From CBDFHV01 sp965247705 (GTDB lineage Bacteria; Pseudomonadota; Alphaproteobacteria; Rhodospirillales; CAMCUA01), in the NCBI GenBank assembly GCA_965247705.1, contig CBDFHV010000085.1, positions 186,001-250,000 on the forward strand: a stretch of 64,000 nucleotides of DNA, written 5' to 3'. The number at the start of each line of letters is the position of its first letter. The stretch's first letter is position 1. This document shows, piece after piece, positions 1-6,995 of this stretch. Below the pieces are notes generated by a model. It had not been told where the DNA came from. It did no database searches and saw nothing but the letters and a program-made list of their open reading frames with translations. Both the position numbers and the translations under genes were made by a program.

Positions 1-49
1 ATGGCAGGAGACGGCCCCTTTGTCGACGACGGTTGATCAAGCTCGGATG

Positions 50-100
50 TGTCAATTCGCGTCCAATCGTGACCCCCTTTTCGCGTCCAATGATGACCCC
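50..100. repeat. IS21-type terminal end with two internal direct repeats
   Basis: Two 21-bp direct repeats differing at two bases start at 56 (TTCGCGTCCAATCGTGACCC) and at 80 (TTCGCGTCCAATGATGACCC), 24 bp apart, just inside the terminal TGTCAA. Multiple terminal repeats that bind IstA are a hallmark of IS21 ends. This is the end distal to istA, because the istB stop codon faces it. Confidence 0.7.
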
Positions 101-196
101 TCTGGGCGTGCAGGAATGGGCTTATCCGCGTAGTGCATAGGAGGGACCCGCGCCCGTAGCGCGGCGCCTCCGGCGTTGCGCGGAGCCGAGGGCGTG

Positions 197-218
197 GGAT
201 CGACGTATACGTCGATCC
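197..218. repeat. 22-bp perfect palindrome (half-site GGATCGACGTA)
   Basis: A perfect inverted repeat with no spacer lies between the istB stop and the IS end. Its half-site shares 8 of 11 bases with the second palindrome at 491-512, and both have the core ACGTATACGT. Its function is unknown; a dimeric protein site or the scar of a small palindromic insertion are possible. Confidence 0.6.
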
Positions 219-267
219 TGTGCACCCACGAGGGTAAGCCCGGGAGGGGGTCCGGGGGAGGGTTTTG

Positions 268-622
268 TCAGCTGCGGTTATTGAAGCGCCAGCTGGTGTT
301 GCCGGTCTCGATGATGTCGCAGTGGTGGGTCAGGCGGTCGAGCATGGCGGTGGTCATCTGGCGTCGTCGAACACTTGGGGCCGATCGACGAAGGCGAGAT
401 TGGTGGTGATTAGGAGCGATGTGTTCTCATAGAGCTTGCTGATCAGGTGGAACAGCAACTGGCCGCCGGCTTGGCTGAACGGGAGATAGCCGGTCAACGT
501 ATACGTTGACCGTCGATGACGATGAGGTCATGGCGCAGCAGCTTCTCAGCCAGCCGTCCGCTCTTGCCCGCGGTCTTCTCCTGCTCAAGCTGATTGACGA
601 GATCGACAAGGTTGAAGAAGCG
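268..622 (-). pseudogene. istB: istB (IS21 transposition helper ATPase), broken
   Basis: Read on the minus strand, the segment matches the C-terminal half of IstB, the AAA+ ATP-binding helper of IS21 transposases: a DLVNQLEQEK-like stretch, then DLIVID, GYLPFSQAGGQLLFHLIS, TTNLAF, DRLTHHCDIIETGN and a terminal SWRFNNRS before the stop. The N-terminal half, including Walker A, is missing. There are two further lesions. A 20-bp palindromic segment (within 491-512) replaces the two codons normally following the Walker B aspartate. A one-base deletion lies near 375, before MTTAMLDRL. It is certainly non-functional. Confidence 0.8.
491..512. repeat. 22-bp perfect palindrome inside istB (half-site CGGTCAACGTA)
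   Basis: A perfect palindrome interrupts the istB reading frame exactly between the codons for VID and GYLPF. Intact IstB has two residues there (usually EL), so about 6 bp appear to have been replaced by about 20 bp of palindrome. It is related to the palindrome at 197-218. Confidence 0.6.
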
Positions 623-915
623 CCCTCAGGCTCGGTCTGGACGGGCTTGCGGAGGGCGCGAGCCCCCAAGGGAACCCCACCATCAGCAAGCGTTCTGCGT
701 GCCTCCGCTGCCTTCTCTCGGGCTCTTGCAAGGGACACAGGGGGATACCCGCCAAGTCCGATCCAACGGTCGCGGTCGCGAAAGAATCGAAATGCCCAGG
801 ACTTGGCCAGGGCCTTCGAAACGATCAAATAGAGGTTGCCGCCGTCGGGGTACTTGCGCGGGACCTTGACCGTTGCGACGAACCGGGCAGTCAGCTTGTT
901 GGTTTGGCGGACCAT
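623..915 (-). pseudogene. tyrosine integrase N-terminal fragment (DUF4102 arm-binding domain)
   Basis: From an ATG at 915 the minus strand encodes about 95 residues typical of the arm-type DNA-binding N-terminus of P4-like integrases. It starts MVRQTNKLTARFVATVKVP and continues through YPDGGNLYLIVSKA, KSWAFRFFRDRDRWIGLG and a PPVSLARAREKAAEARR segment. After about residue 95 the sequence passes into the istB remnant in another frame, so the core-binding and catalytic domains are lost. It marks a former integrative element. Confidence in the family is good; the exact junction is uncertain by a few bases. Confidence 0.75.
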
Positions 916-1246
916 TGATCGGCCCCGTTCAATTCCACGTTCTATTCTACATTCATACTCCGGATTGTGGCGAACCACAACGAACCGCTATGAAGGCGCT
1001 TTGATATTCGGTAATTAAGGTCAACAGGTTCTGGCGCGAACGGCGAACCACGGTGAACGGCCATGAACGGCAGATTGGCGGACTCTCCCTCCGCCACCCT
1101 CTGGAGCCCACGGAAATTGAAGATGACTGTAGATTGGCGGTAACCCATCGACAGGATTCGACATTCGATTGCCACATACGCTTCCGAGCGACTCCCACGT
1201 AATCTCCGATAGGGGTACCGTTCGGAATGTCCCGACGGCCAGCCGT
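916..1246. other. Intergenic region with weak att-like motif
   Basis: About 330 bp without a supported gene lie between the integrase start and the transporter operon end. Short in-frame stretches here have no recognisable family. Around 1080-1100 the text reads GGCGGACTCTCCCTCCGCCA, an 8-bp-class hairpin ending in CCGCCA that resembles a tRNA 3' end. Integrases of this class use tRNA 3' ends as attachment sites, but no complete tRNA is present, so this is only a hint. Confidence 0.3.
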
Positions 1247-2305
1247 TCAGATTCGCATGCCCTGTTTATCGAAGAAGAAGACGGCATCAACATCGATACC
1301 CCAGCGAATTCGATCGCCCAGCTTGCAATCCTGTTCGCCGCCCTGGATCGATCGGAAGACTTGTCCGCCGGCAAGCGTGATATCGTAGAGAATCTCCCGG
1401 CCCTGGCTTTCAATAAAGGTGATCTCGCCTTCGATCGGCGTCGCAAGGTCCGGCTGCAGATATTCGGCCCTGACGCCAACGGCGATGTTCTGTCCCGCGG
1501 TAATCGACGCTGTCTTAATTCGGTCCGGCAATTCGAAACGCAGGCCTGGGGCGACGAAACAACCGTCCTCTATCTTGCCGTCGGCGACCGATAAGGGCGG
1601 ATTGCCGATGAAACTGGCGATGAATAGATTCCGCGGCTGGTGGTACATTTCGTTCGGCGTTCCGATCTGCTGAATCTTTCCCTTGTTCATCAAGGCAATG
1701 CGATCGCACATGCTCATCGCCTCGACCTGATCGTGGGTCACCAGGACGGACGTGCAGCCGGATTCCCGTTGAATCCTTCGGATCTCACTGCGCATTTCCA
1801 GCCGCAGGCCGGCGTCGAGGTTGGCCAGGGGTTCGTCCATCAACAGCACGTCCGGACTGCGAACCAGGGCGCGGGCGAGGGCGACACGTTGCTGTTGGCC
1901 GCCCGAGAGTTGCCCGGGCCGGCGGTCGAGGAGCGCCTCGATGTGCAGGACCGAGGCCATCTTCATGACTTTGTCCGCGACGTCGGCGTTGCTTTCCTTG
2001 CGGATGCGCAGGGGGAAGGCGATGTTCTCGAGGACGCTGAGATGGGGATAAAGCGCAAAGGATTGGAAGACAACGCCGACGTTCTTCCCCTGGGGCGGCA
2101 GATCGGTGACGTCTCGATCGCCGAACCAGATGCGCCCGGCGCTCACCCGGTGGAGTCCGCAGATGGCGAACAGCGTTGTCGTCTTGCCGCATCCCGACGG
2201 GCCCAGCAGGGCGATCATTTCGCCATCGCCGATGGTCAGGTCCATGTCCTCGATCACCTCGACCGGGCCGAAGGACTTGGAGAACTTTTCCAGCCTGATT
2301 TGCAC
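1247..2305 (-). CDS. ABC transporter ATP-binding protein, sugar/glycerol-phosphate type (MalK/UgpC family)
   Basis: A 352-residue cytoplasmic ATPase that powers the importer encoded just upstream. Walker A GPSGCGKTT (near residue 35), signature LSGGQQQRVALARAL and Walker B DVLLMDEPLANLD are intact. A D-loop/H-loop LVTHDQVEAMSMCDR and a C-terminal OB-fold regulatory (TOBE-like) region with GVRAEYL follow, as in MalK and UgpC. The start is a GTG overlapping the TAG stop of the preceding permease by one base, so translation is coupled. It is the last gene of a four-gene minus-strand operon. The substrate is unknown; the divergent phosphodiesterase suggests a glycerophosphodiester or polyol compound, which is inference. 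Confidence 0.9.
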   Translation of the reverse strand: MQIRLEKFSKSFGPVEVIEDMDLTIGDGEMIALLGPSGCGKTTTLFAICGLHRVSAGRIWFGDRDVTDLPPQGKNVGVVFQSFALYPHLSVLENIAFPLRIRKESNADVADKVMKMASVLHIEALLDRRPGQLSGGQQQRVALARALVRSPDVLLMDEPLANLDAGLRLEMRSEIRRIQRESGCTSVLVTHDQVEAMSMCDRIALMNKGKIQQIGTPNEMYHQPRNLFIASFIGNPPLSVADGKIEDGCFVAPGLRFELPDRIKTASITAGQNIAVGVRAEYLQPDLATPIEGEITFIESQGREILYDITLAGGQVFRSIQGGEQDCKLGDRIRWGIDVDAVFFFDKQGMRI

Positions 2306-3129
2306 TAGCCCTTGGTCCCCCCGCCGTAGATGTTCATCAGTTTGTCCTGAGTGAAGAAATAAAAGATCATCACCGGAACGATGTAGAACAGTCCAACCGC
2401 CTTAAACAGGCCGAAATCCGACAGGTAGTCGTCGGTCAACAGGCCGGCGAGATAGACCGACAGCAGCCGGGTATCCGAACTCGGCGCCAGGATGAGCGGC
2501 AGCACGAACTCGCTCCAACCGGCCATGAAGGAGAATATGGCCAGCGCCGCGACACCGGGCATGATCTGGGGCAGGACCAGTTTGTACCAGACCTGAAAAC
2601 GGCTGGCGCCATCCTGCAGTCCCGCCATCTCGATCTCCCAGGGCACGGTGTCGTAAAAGCCCTTCATCACCCAGATGCCGAGGGGCAGCTCAAGGGCGGC
2701 CTTGACCAGGATGACGCCGATCAGCGAGTCGTAGAGGCCAATCATGCGCAGCATGAGAAAGATCGAAATGATCAACGTGACGCTGGGGAAGGAATGAAGC
2801 AGCAGCACGAAACCGAGAAACTGGGCGCGGAACGGAAATTTCAGGCGCGACAGCGCGTAGCCGGCGGTGGCCGACAGAACGACGACGATGGTAACCACGC
2901 TGGTCGAGAAAATGGTGGTGTTGAGGGTCGCCGTCCAGACACTGCCGTGACCGGCTATCTCTTCGGTCAGGAAACGCCAATTCCGGAGCGTGAACTTCTG
3001 CGGCCAGATGCTCTCGATGTTGATCTCGGATATGGAATCGATGAAAAGCCACAGGTACATGATCATGATCGGCGCCGACACGATCAGCAGGAAAATGGTC
3101 AGCGGCCAGTTGGTTTTTCGGTCTTCCAT
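2305..3129 (-). CDS. ABC transporter permease, MalG-like
   Basis: A 274-residue inner-membrane permease of the carbohydrate-uptake type. Several hydrophobic segments are evident (first near residues 9-30). The cytoplasmic EAA loop, reading EIEMAGLQDGASRFQVWYKL, lies in the second half where it docks on the ATPase. It partners with the MalF-like subunit encoded immediately upstream (gap of 2 bases) and the GTG-started ATPase downstream (1-base overlap). Length and topology are normal for MalG/UgpE. The start ATG at 3129 follows the upstream stop directly. Confidence 0.9.
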   Translation of the reverse strand: MEDRKTNWPLTIFLLIVSAPIMIMYLWLFIDSISEINIESIWPQKFTLRNWRFLTEEIAGHGSVWTATLNTTIFSTSVVTIVVVLSATAGYALSRLKFPFRAQFLGFVLLLHSFPSVTLIISIFLMLRMIGLYDSLIGVILVKAALELPLGIWVMKGFYDTVPWEIEMAGLQDGASRFQVWYKLVLPQIMPGVAALAIFSFMAGWSEFVLPLILAPSSDTRLLSVYLAGLLTDDYLSDFGLFKAVGLFYIVPVMIFYFFTQDKLMNIYGGGTKG

Positions 3130-3131
3130 GG

Positions 3132-4451
3132 TCAGTTTTCAATCATCGGGTCAGCGACCAGTTTCTTGAAATCGAACAGCCGAAGGTAAAGCAGCGACAG
3201 CGCGATGCCGACCACCACCAGCACCACGGCCAGCGTCGCCCCGAAGCCGTAACGCAGGTTGCCGAAGTAGTTGGACAGGGCGGTGTGGTAGGCGTTCAGC
3301 GCCCAGGTCTCGGTGGTGAAGAATCCGGGTCCACCGTCGGTCAGCAACAGGATGTATTCGAACGACGTCAACAGGCTCAGGGTCTGGTAGCTGGTAACGA
3401 AGAGGATCGGCCAGGCCATCAGGGGCAGGATGATGCGCCGCACCTGTTGCCACGGATAGGCGCCGTCGACCGCGGCCGCGCGCAGCACGTCACCGGGAAT
3501 CGCCAGCACGGCGCTGGCGAAGATGATCATGCCCAAGCTGGCGCCGACGAACCCGTTGGCGAAGACGACGAAGGTCCACGGATACTCGTTCAGCCAGTTT
3601 TCGGGCGCCACGCCGAACGTCCCCAGGAAGTAGCTCATGAAACCGCTGTCGAAGGTGAACCACTTCCACAGCATCACGTAGATGACCGACGGGCTGATGC
3701 GCGGGATCAGCCACACGGCGCGGAAGAATTTTGACTGACCGGACGGCATGTAGAACGTCGCAATCGCCAATACAAGCGCAAACCCCACATTGAAGAGCAG
3801 GGTGCAAAACACATAGAACGCGGTGTTGGCCAAAATTGTCAGAGTAAAGTCGCTGGCCAGCAACTCCACATAGTTACTGGTGGTCCACGCCCAACTGGTA
3901 TTGGTCAAGACGAGCAAGCGATCGAACGTGGCGTCGTCCACGTCAACGTCGATCGAGGCGAGGCCGGAACGGAAATCTTCCGCCGTTCGGAACTCGCGGT
4001 TCACGATGGTCCTTACGACCGCGTTCGAAACCGCTTTGCGGTCCTTGAACGAACGGGGACGGTTTTTCAGCGTCTTCAGGGCGGTGAAGAGTTCTTTCTC
4101 GGAGCCGAATACCTGGCCGGCGAGCTTCGCTTCGATCTCCTTCACCACCGGCGGTTTCAGACCGCCTTTCTGGATCGCCGCCACTCCCGCCTCGTCGATC
4201 GGGAACACCTTGGTGTCCAATCGCTTCACCAGGATGGCGTCGACGCCGCCCTCGGACAGGCGCCGGATCGTCGATTCGGTGATGATGTAGCGGTTTCCGA
4301 GAATCCCGGTATCGGAACTCATCGTGGTAAAACTGAAGACGAAGGTCATGAAGACCGGAACGACGAAGAACAGGGTCACGGTGACCGAAGCGGGCAACAT
4401 GAACCAGACGGGAAGGAGCGAGGGACTCCTGCGCATCTGACTATTCTCCAT
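3132..4451 (-). CDS. ABC transporter permease, MalF-like, with large periplasmic insertion
   Basis: A 439-residue permease, about 140 residues longer than a typical UgpA-type subunit. The first membrane segment (about residues 15-38) is followed by a charged, soluble stretch from about residue 50 to 190. The remaining membrane segments and an EAA-like loop (AAAVDGAYPWQQVRRIILPL) come next. The insertion sits where E. coli MalF has its P2 periplasmic loop, which contacts the binding protein, but it does not resemble P2 to my eye. The gene follows the binding protein and precedes the MalG-like permease. Substrate unknown. Confidence 0.85.
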   Translation of the reverse strand: MENSQMRRSPSLLPVWFMLPASVTVTLFFVVPVFMTFVFSFTTMSSDTGILGNRYIITESTIRRLSEGGVDAILVKRLDTKVFPIDEAGVAAIQKGGLKPPVVKEIEAKLAGQVFGSEKELFTALKTLKNRPRSFKDRKAVSNAVVRTIVNREFRTAEDFRSGLASIDVDVDDATFDRLLVLTNTSWAWTTSNYVELLASDFTLTILANTAFYVFCTLLFNVGFALVLAIATFYMPSGQSKFFRAVWLIPRISPSVIYVMLWKWFTFDSGFMSYFLGTFGVAPENWLNEYPWTFVVFANGFVGASLGMIIFASAVLAIPGDVLRAAAVDGAYPWQQVRRIILPLMAWPILFVTSYQTLSLLTSFEYILLLTDGGPGFFTTETWALNAYHTALSNYFGNLRYGFGATLAVVLVVVGIALSLLYLRLFDFKKLVADPMIEN

Positions 4452-4555
4452 TCAGCATGCGGACCGAACGATCGGGACGTTCGGTCAACGGTGGGCCCGG
4501 TCCGGCCCCACCGACGACGGACCGGGCCAACGCATCGAAGCGCGGACTGGGGGAC

Positions 4556-5911
4556 CTAACGAATGATCACCTTGTCCCCCATCGTGGCCTTTATCTCCTT
4601 GACCACCGTATCGACCGCCTTCTCGGGCGTAAGGTCGCCACTCCAGGTGGCGGTCAGGCCCTTCCAGATGAGCGTGTCGTACTGTCCGAAATCGACACTG
4701 TTGGGCAACGCAAAGGCACTTTTCAGCAGTTCCGTGGCCTCCGCCGTCCAGCGGTCGTCGGAATATTGCGCGACCTTGGTCTGGGCAGTCGTGATGCCGA
4801 GGTGAGCCGAGGCTATGGCATGGAGCGTATTGAGCCTGGGCTCGGATACGATGGTGATCAGCCGCCCCGCGATCTCCAGTTCGTCCCCCTTTGCCTGCTT
4901 GGAGATCAGGTAGGTCAGCGGGTGGGTGAGGGTGGTCGACTTGCCGCCCGAACCGCCCGACGGGATAAGCGAGAACACGACCTTGTCGAAGAAGTCGGCG
5001 AGGCCCTCGCGGCGGGTGTAGCGGGCATAGTGCCAGGTGCCGCCGTGCCACAGGCCGGCCTTGCCGGTGGCCACCTCGTTGTACCACTGGTCCCAATTCA
5101 TCCCCAGATGGTTCTTCTTGGTCACCTCGTATTTGAACACCGCGTCGTGGAAGAACTGGTAGTATCCAAGCAGGGCGCCCTTATCCAGGATCAGCTTGCC
5201 GCTCTTGGCGTCGATCATGTCGCCACCCTTCTGGACGGCGTAGAACTGCCAATAGTCGCCCCCCTTGGTGGCCCGGGGGTAAAATCCGTAGCCCTTCTCG
5301 ACCAAGCCCTTGTCCTGAATTTTCTTGGCGTCCTCGAGAACGTTCTTCAGGGTGTACTCGCCACCCTTGATATTCCCCGGCCGGGCCGAGATGTCGGCGT
5401 CGGAATAGCCGATCGCCTTCAAGTGCGGAATCCAGCCGAAGAAAGGCCTGGATTCGGCGTCCTGAGGGGCGCCCCAGACCTGCCCGTTCCACGACATGAT
5501 CGGCCACAGGCTGGGAAAGACATCGGCGAAGGGCCAAGCCTCAAGGTCGACGTGGTCCTCGATCGGTAGGATCAGGCCGGCGCTTCCCCACACCGGGATG
5601 TCCTCGTGACCGCCGACGATGATGTGCGGCCCCTGACCGGCTTCGACGGCCAGGGAGAAGCTTTGCTTCAATTGCTGCCACGTCTGCGTCCCGGCGAACG
5701 ACCGCGATGACACGGAGACCACGATGTCGCGGCCCTCGATCTTCAGCTCCTCGTTGAGAACGCTAGCGGCCAGCCGGACGGCTTCGAAGCGGTAGCGCTC
5801 GTTCTGGTCCGCCGGCGCCCAGACCACGATCTCCACGTCCTTGGCCTGGGCAGTCGACAAGGCAAATAGACTAACGGCAAGCGCCGCCATAGCCGTGCGC
5901 TTGAAAATCAT
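4556..5911 (-). CDS. Extracellular solute-binding protein, sugar type (SBP family 1)
   Basis: A 451-residue periplasmic binding protein and first gene of the operon. The start is set at the ATG at 5911, which has a strong GGGGAG ribosome site and gives a clean signal peptide (MIFKRTAMAALAVSLFALST, cleavage after AQA). The mature part begins VEIVVWAPADQNERYRFEAV, as in family 1 sugar-binding proteins. The GGHEDIPVWGSAGLILPIED segment is the usual hinge region. An upstream in-frame start exists but lacks a signal sequence and ribosome site. A good sigma-70 promoter and a palindromic operator-like site lie just upstream (5931-5994). The ligand cannot be read from the sequence. Confidence 0.88.
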   Translation of the reverse strand: MIFKRTAMAALAVSLFALSTAQAKDVEIVVWAPADQNERYRFEAVRLAASVLNEELKIEGRDIVVSVSSRSFAGTQTWQQLKQSFSLAVEAGQGPHIIVGGHEDIPVWGSAGLILPIEDHVDLEAWPFADVFPSLWPIMSWNGQVWGAPQDAESRPFFGWIPHLKAIGYSDADISARPGNIKGGEYTLKNVLEDAKKIQDKGLVEKGYGFYPRATKGGDYWQFYAVQKGGDMIDAKSGKLILDKGALLGYYQFFHDAVFKYEVTKKNHLGMNWDQWYNEVATGKAGLWHGGTWHYARYTRREGLADFFDKVVFSLIPSGGSGGKSTTLTHPLTYLISKQAKGDELEIAGRLITIVSEPRLNTLHAIASAHLGITTAQTKVAQYSDDRWTAEATELLKSAFALPNSVDFGQYDTLIWKGLTATWSGDLTPEKAVDTVVKEIKATMGDKVIIR

Positions 5912-5930
5912 GCTCCCCTCCCCGGAAAAA

Positions 5931-5944
5931 ATCCCAGATGGGAT
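5931..5944. promoter_or_regulatory. Operator-like palindrome between promoter and binding-protein gene
   Basis: ATCCCAGATGGGAT has 6-bp perfect arms around a 2-base centre. It lies about 20 bases downstream of the predicted -10 box and 20 upstream of the start codon, which is a typical repressor position. No regulator gene is nearby. Confidence 0.4.
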
Positions 5945-5964
5945 GTGATTGTTGATGGGCAAAC

Positions 5965-5994
5965 AGGTTAGAAGCATCTTCTCGGCGGTGTCAA
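5965..5994 (-). promoter_or_regulatory. Sigma-70 promoter for the sugar-type ABC operon
   Basis: On the minus strand TTGACA (5994-5989) and TAACCT (5970-5965) are separated by 18 bases. The predicted transcript start is near 5958, about 47 bases ahead of the ATG at 5911. Confidence 0.5.
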
Positions 5995-6057
5995 CGTCGG
6001 GGTCTAACCATTAGCGCCCCGCTTGTCGTATGTGAGACCGAGAGGCGAGACTATGGG

Positions 6058-6879
6058 ATGGGACAAAGCAGGATGAGATCGGCTGAACCCACGGCCGCGA
6101 CCGAGGCCCATTGCGGGGGTCGCACGGTTCGCCTGAAGTGGCACCAACTCAGGCGCTTCGCGGATGAACCGCCGTTCGCGCGACGGAACCTACGGGCCGG
6201 TCTGGCGACGGGGGCGAGCCTCGAGGTCGACATTCGCGCCCTCGGGTGCGGGCAGTTCGTCTGTCTACACGACCCCCTCTTGGAGGACGAGACCACCGGA
6301 CAGGGTCCCGTGGCGCGGGGAGAAGCGGCGGCCGTATCCCGTCTTCGGATGCGGGCGGGCGGCGAGCCGCCCCTCCTGCTCGACGAACTGGTACAGATCG
6401 TTCGAGCGGGACCAACCCACCCATCGGCCTTGGTACAGCTCGATCTGTATGGCGAGATCGACACCGCCGCCGAGAGGGCCTTCGCGGTGGCGCTTAGGGG
6501 CGTCGCACGGGGTTTCGTATTGAGCGCCCATGATTGGGATGCGGTCACCCGCGTTGGCGGTGGCGTGTCGGGCCTCGCGCTGGGGTATGACCCGACCGAT
6601 GAGGCCGTGCACGGTGGCGCCGATGTGCTTCGTATCGTGCAGGAGAAAGCACCGGAGGCCGACTGGATTTACCTACGCCGGGACTTGGTGCGCGCTTCGG
6701 CTGAACGGAGCGACCGGCTCGTCGCCCGGCTTCGCCAGTCTGGCCATCGGGTCGATTGTTGGACTATCGACCACGGGACACCGGACGACGACGCGGATTT
6801 CGTTGCCGCGGTGATGGCGGGTTGTGATCAGGTCACCACAAACACCGCGGCTGTTTGGGCTCATACCAAGGGGCACTGA
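6058..6879 (+). CDS. Glycerophosphodiester phosphodiesterase-like protein (GDPD fold)
   Basis: 273 residues with the GDPD TIM-barrel pattern: SLEVDIRA (Glu56, Asp58 metal ligands), CLHDPLLEDETTG (catalytic-type His71-Asp72), LVQLDLYG, and late WTIDHGTPDD and GCDQVTTN. No signal peptide is seen, so it is probably cytoplasmic. The first GDPD motifs are degenerate: the usual HRG is replaced by WHQLRR, and the Glu of the usual EN pair appears to be Arg (RRN, residue 43). Activity is therefore uncertain. It is divergent from the sugar-type ABC operon, which suggests the pair handles imported glycerophosphodiesters or related phosphodiesters (inference). The last codons (HTKGH, stop) are encoded by a repeat-like palindrome at 6860-6898. 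Confidence 0.75.
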   Translation: MGQSRMRSAEPTAATEAHCGGRTVRLKWHQLRRFADEPPFARRNLRAGLATGASLEVDIRALGCGQFVCLHDPLLEDETTGQGPVARGEAAAVSRLRMRAGGEPPLLLDELVQIVRAGPTHPSALVQLDLYGEIDTAAERAFAVALRGVARGFVLSAHDWDAVTRVGGGVSGLALGYDPTDEAVHGGADVLRIVQEKAPEADWIYLRRDLVRASAERSDRLVARLRQSGHRVDCWTIDHGTPDDDADFVAAVMAGCDQVTTNTAAVWAHTKGH

Positions 6880-6898
6880 CAAAGACCCTTGGTATGAG
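6860..6898. repeat. 13-bp-stem inverted repeat at the GDPD 3' end, related to the element at 58731
   Basis: Perfect arms CTCATACCAAGGG (6860-6872) and CCCTTGGTATGAG (6886-6898) flank a 13-base loop containing the GDPD stop codon. No T-run follows, so it is not a classical intrinsic terminator. The first 26 bases from 6862 match the inverted end of the 58731 element at 22 of 26 positions, including AAAGACCC. Confidence 0.65.
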
Positions 6899-6995
6899 GC
6901 CACGGAAACGACGACATGGCGCGTGCTGCCGGGCACGGCGGCGGACCGTTGTTGGCGATGCTCGGTGCACGAAATCCTGACGGTGGCGTCACTGC

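Larger units (their letters stand above)
50..622. mobile_element. IS21-family insertion sequence remnant
   Basis: This is a truncated IS21-type element. One terminus is recognisable at 50-100, starting TGTCAATTCGCG and carrying the repeated terminal motif typical of IS21. The 3' half of a broken istB gene follows on the minus strand (268-622). No istA and no second end are present. The other edge abuts a truncated integrase gene at about 622, so the element was cut by a later rearrangement. Two related palindromes (197-218, 491-512) lie inside it. The element is inactive. Bases 1-49 before it hold only the possible last codons of something outside the window. Confidence 0.75.

Noticed and set aside
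1080..1100. tRNA-Ser gene or clear att site
   Set aside because: Only a short CCGCCA-ending hairpin is visible; no cloverleaf, anticodon arm or second copy can be found.
6860..6898. Intrinsic terminator after the GDPD gene
   Set aside because: The stem is strong but lacks a T-run and encloses the stop codon; similarity to the repeat at 58731 explains it better.
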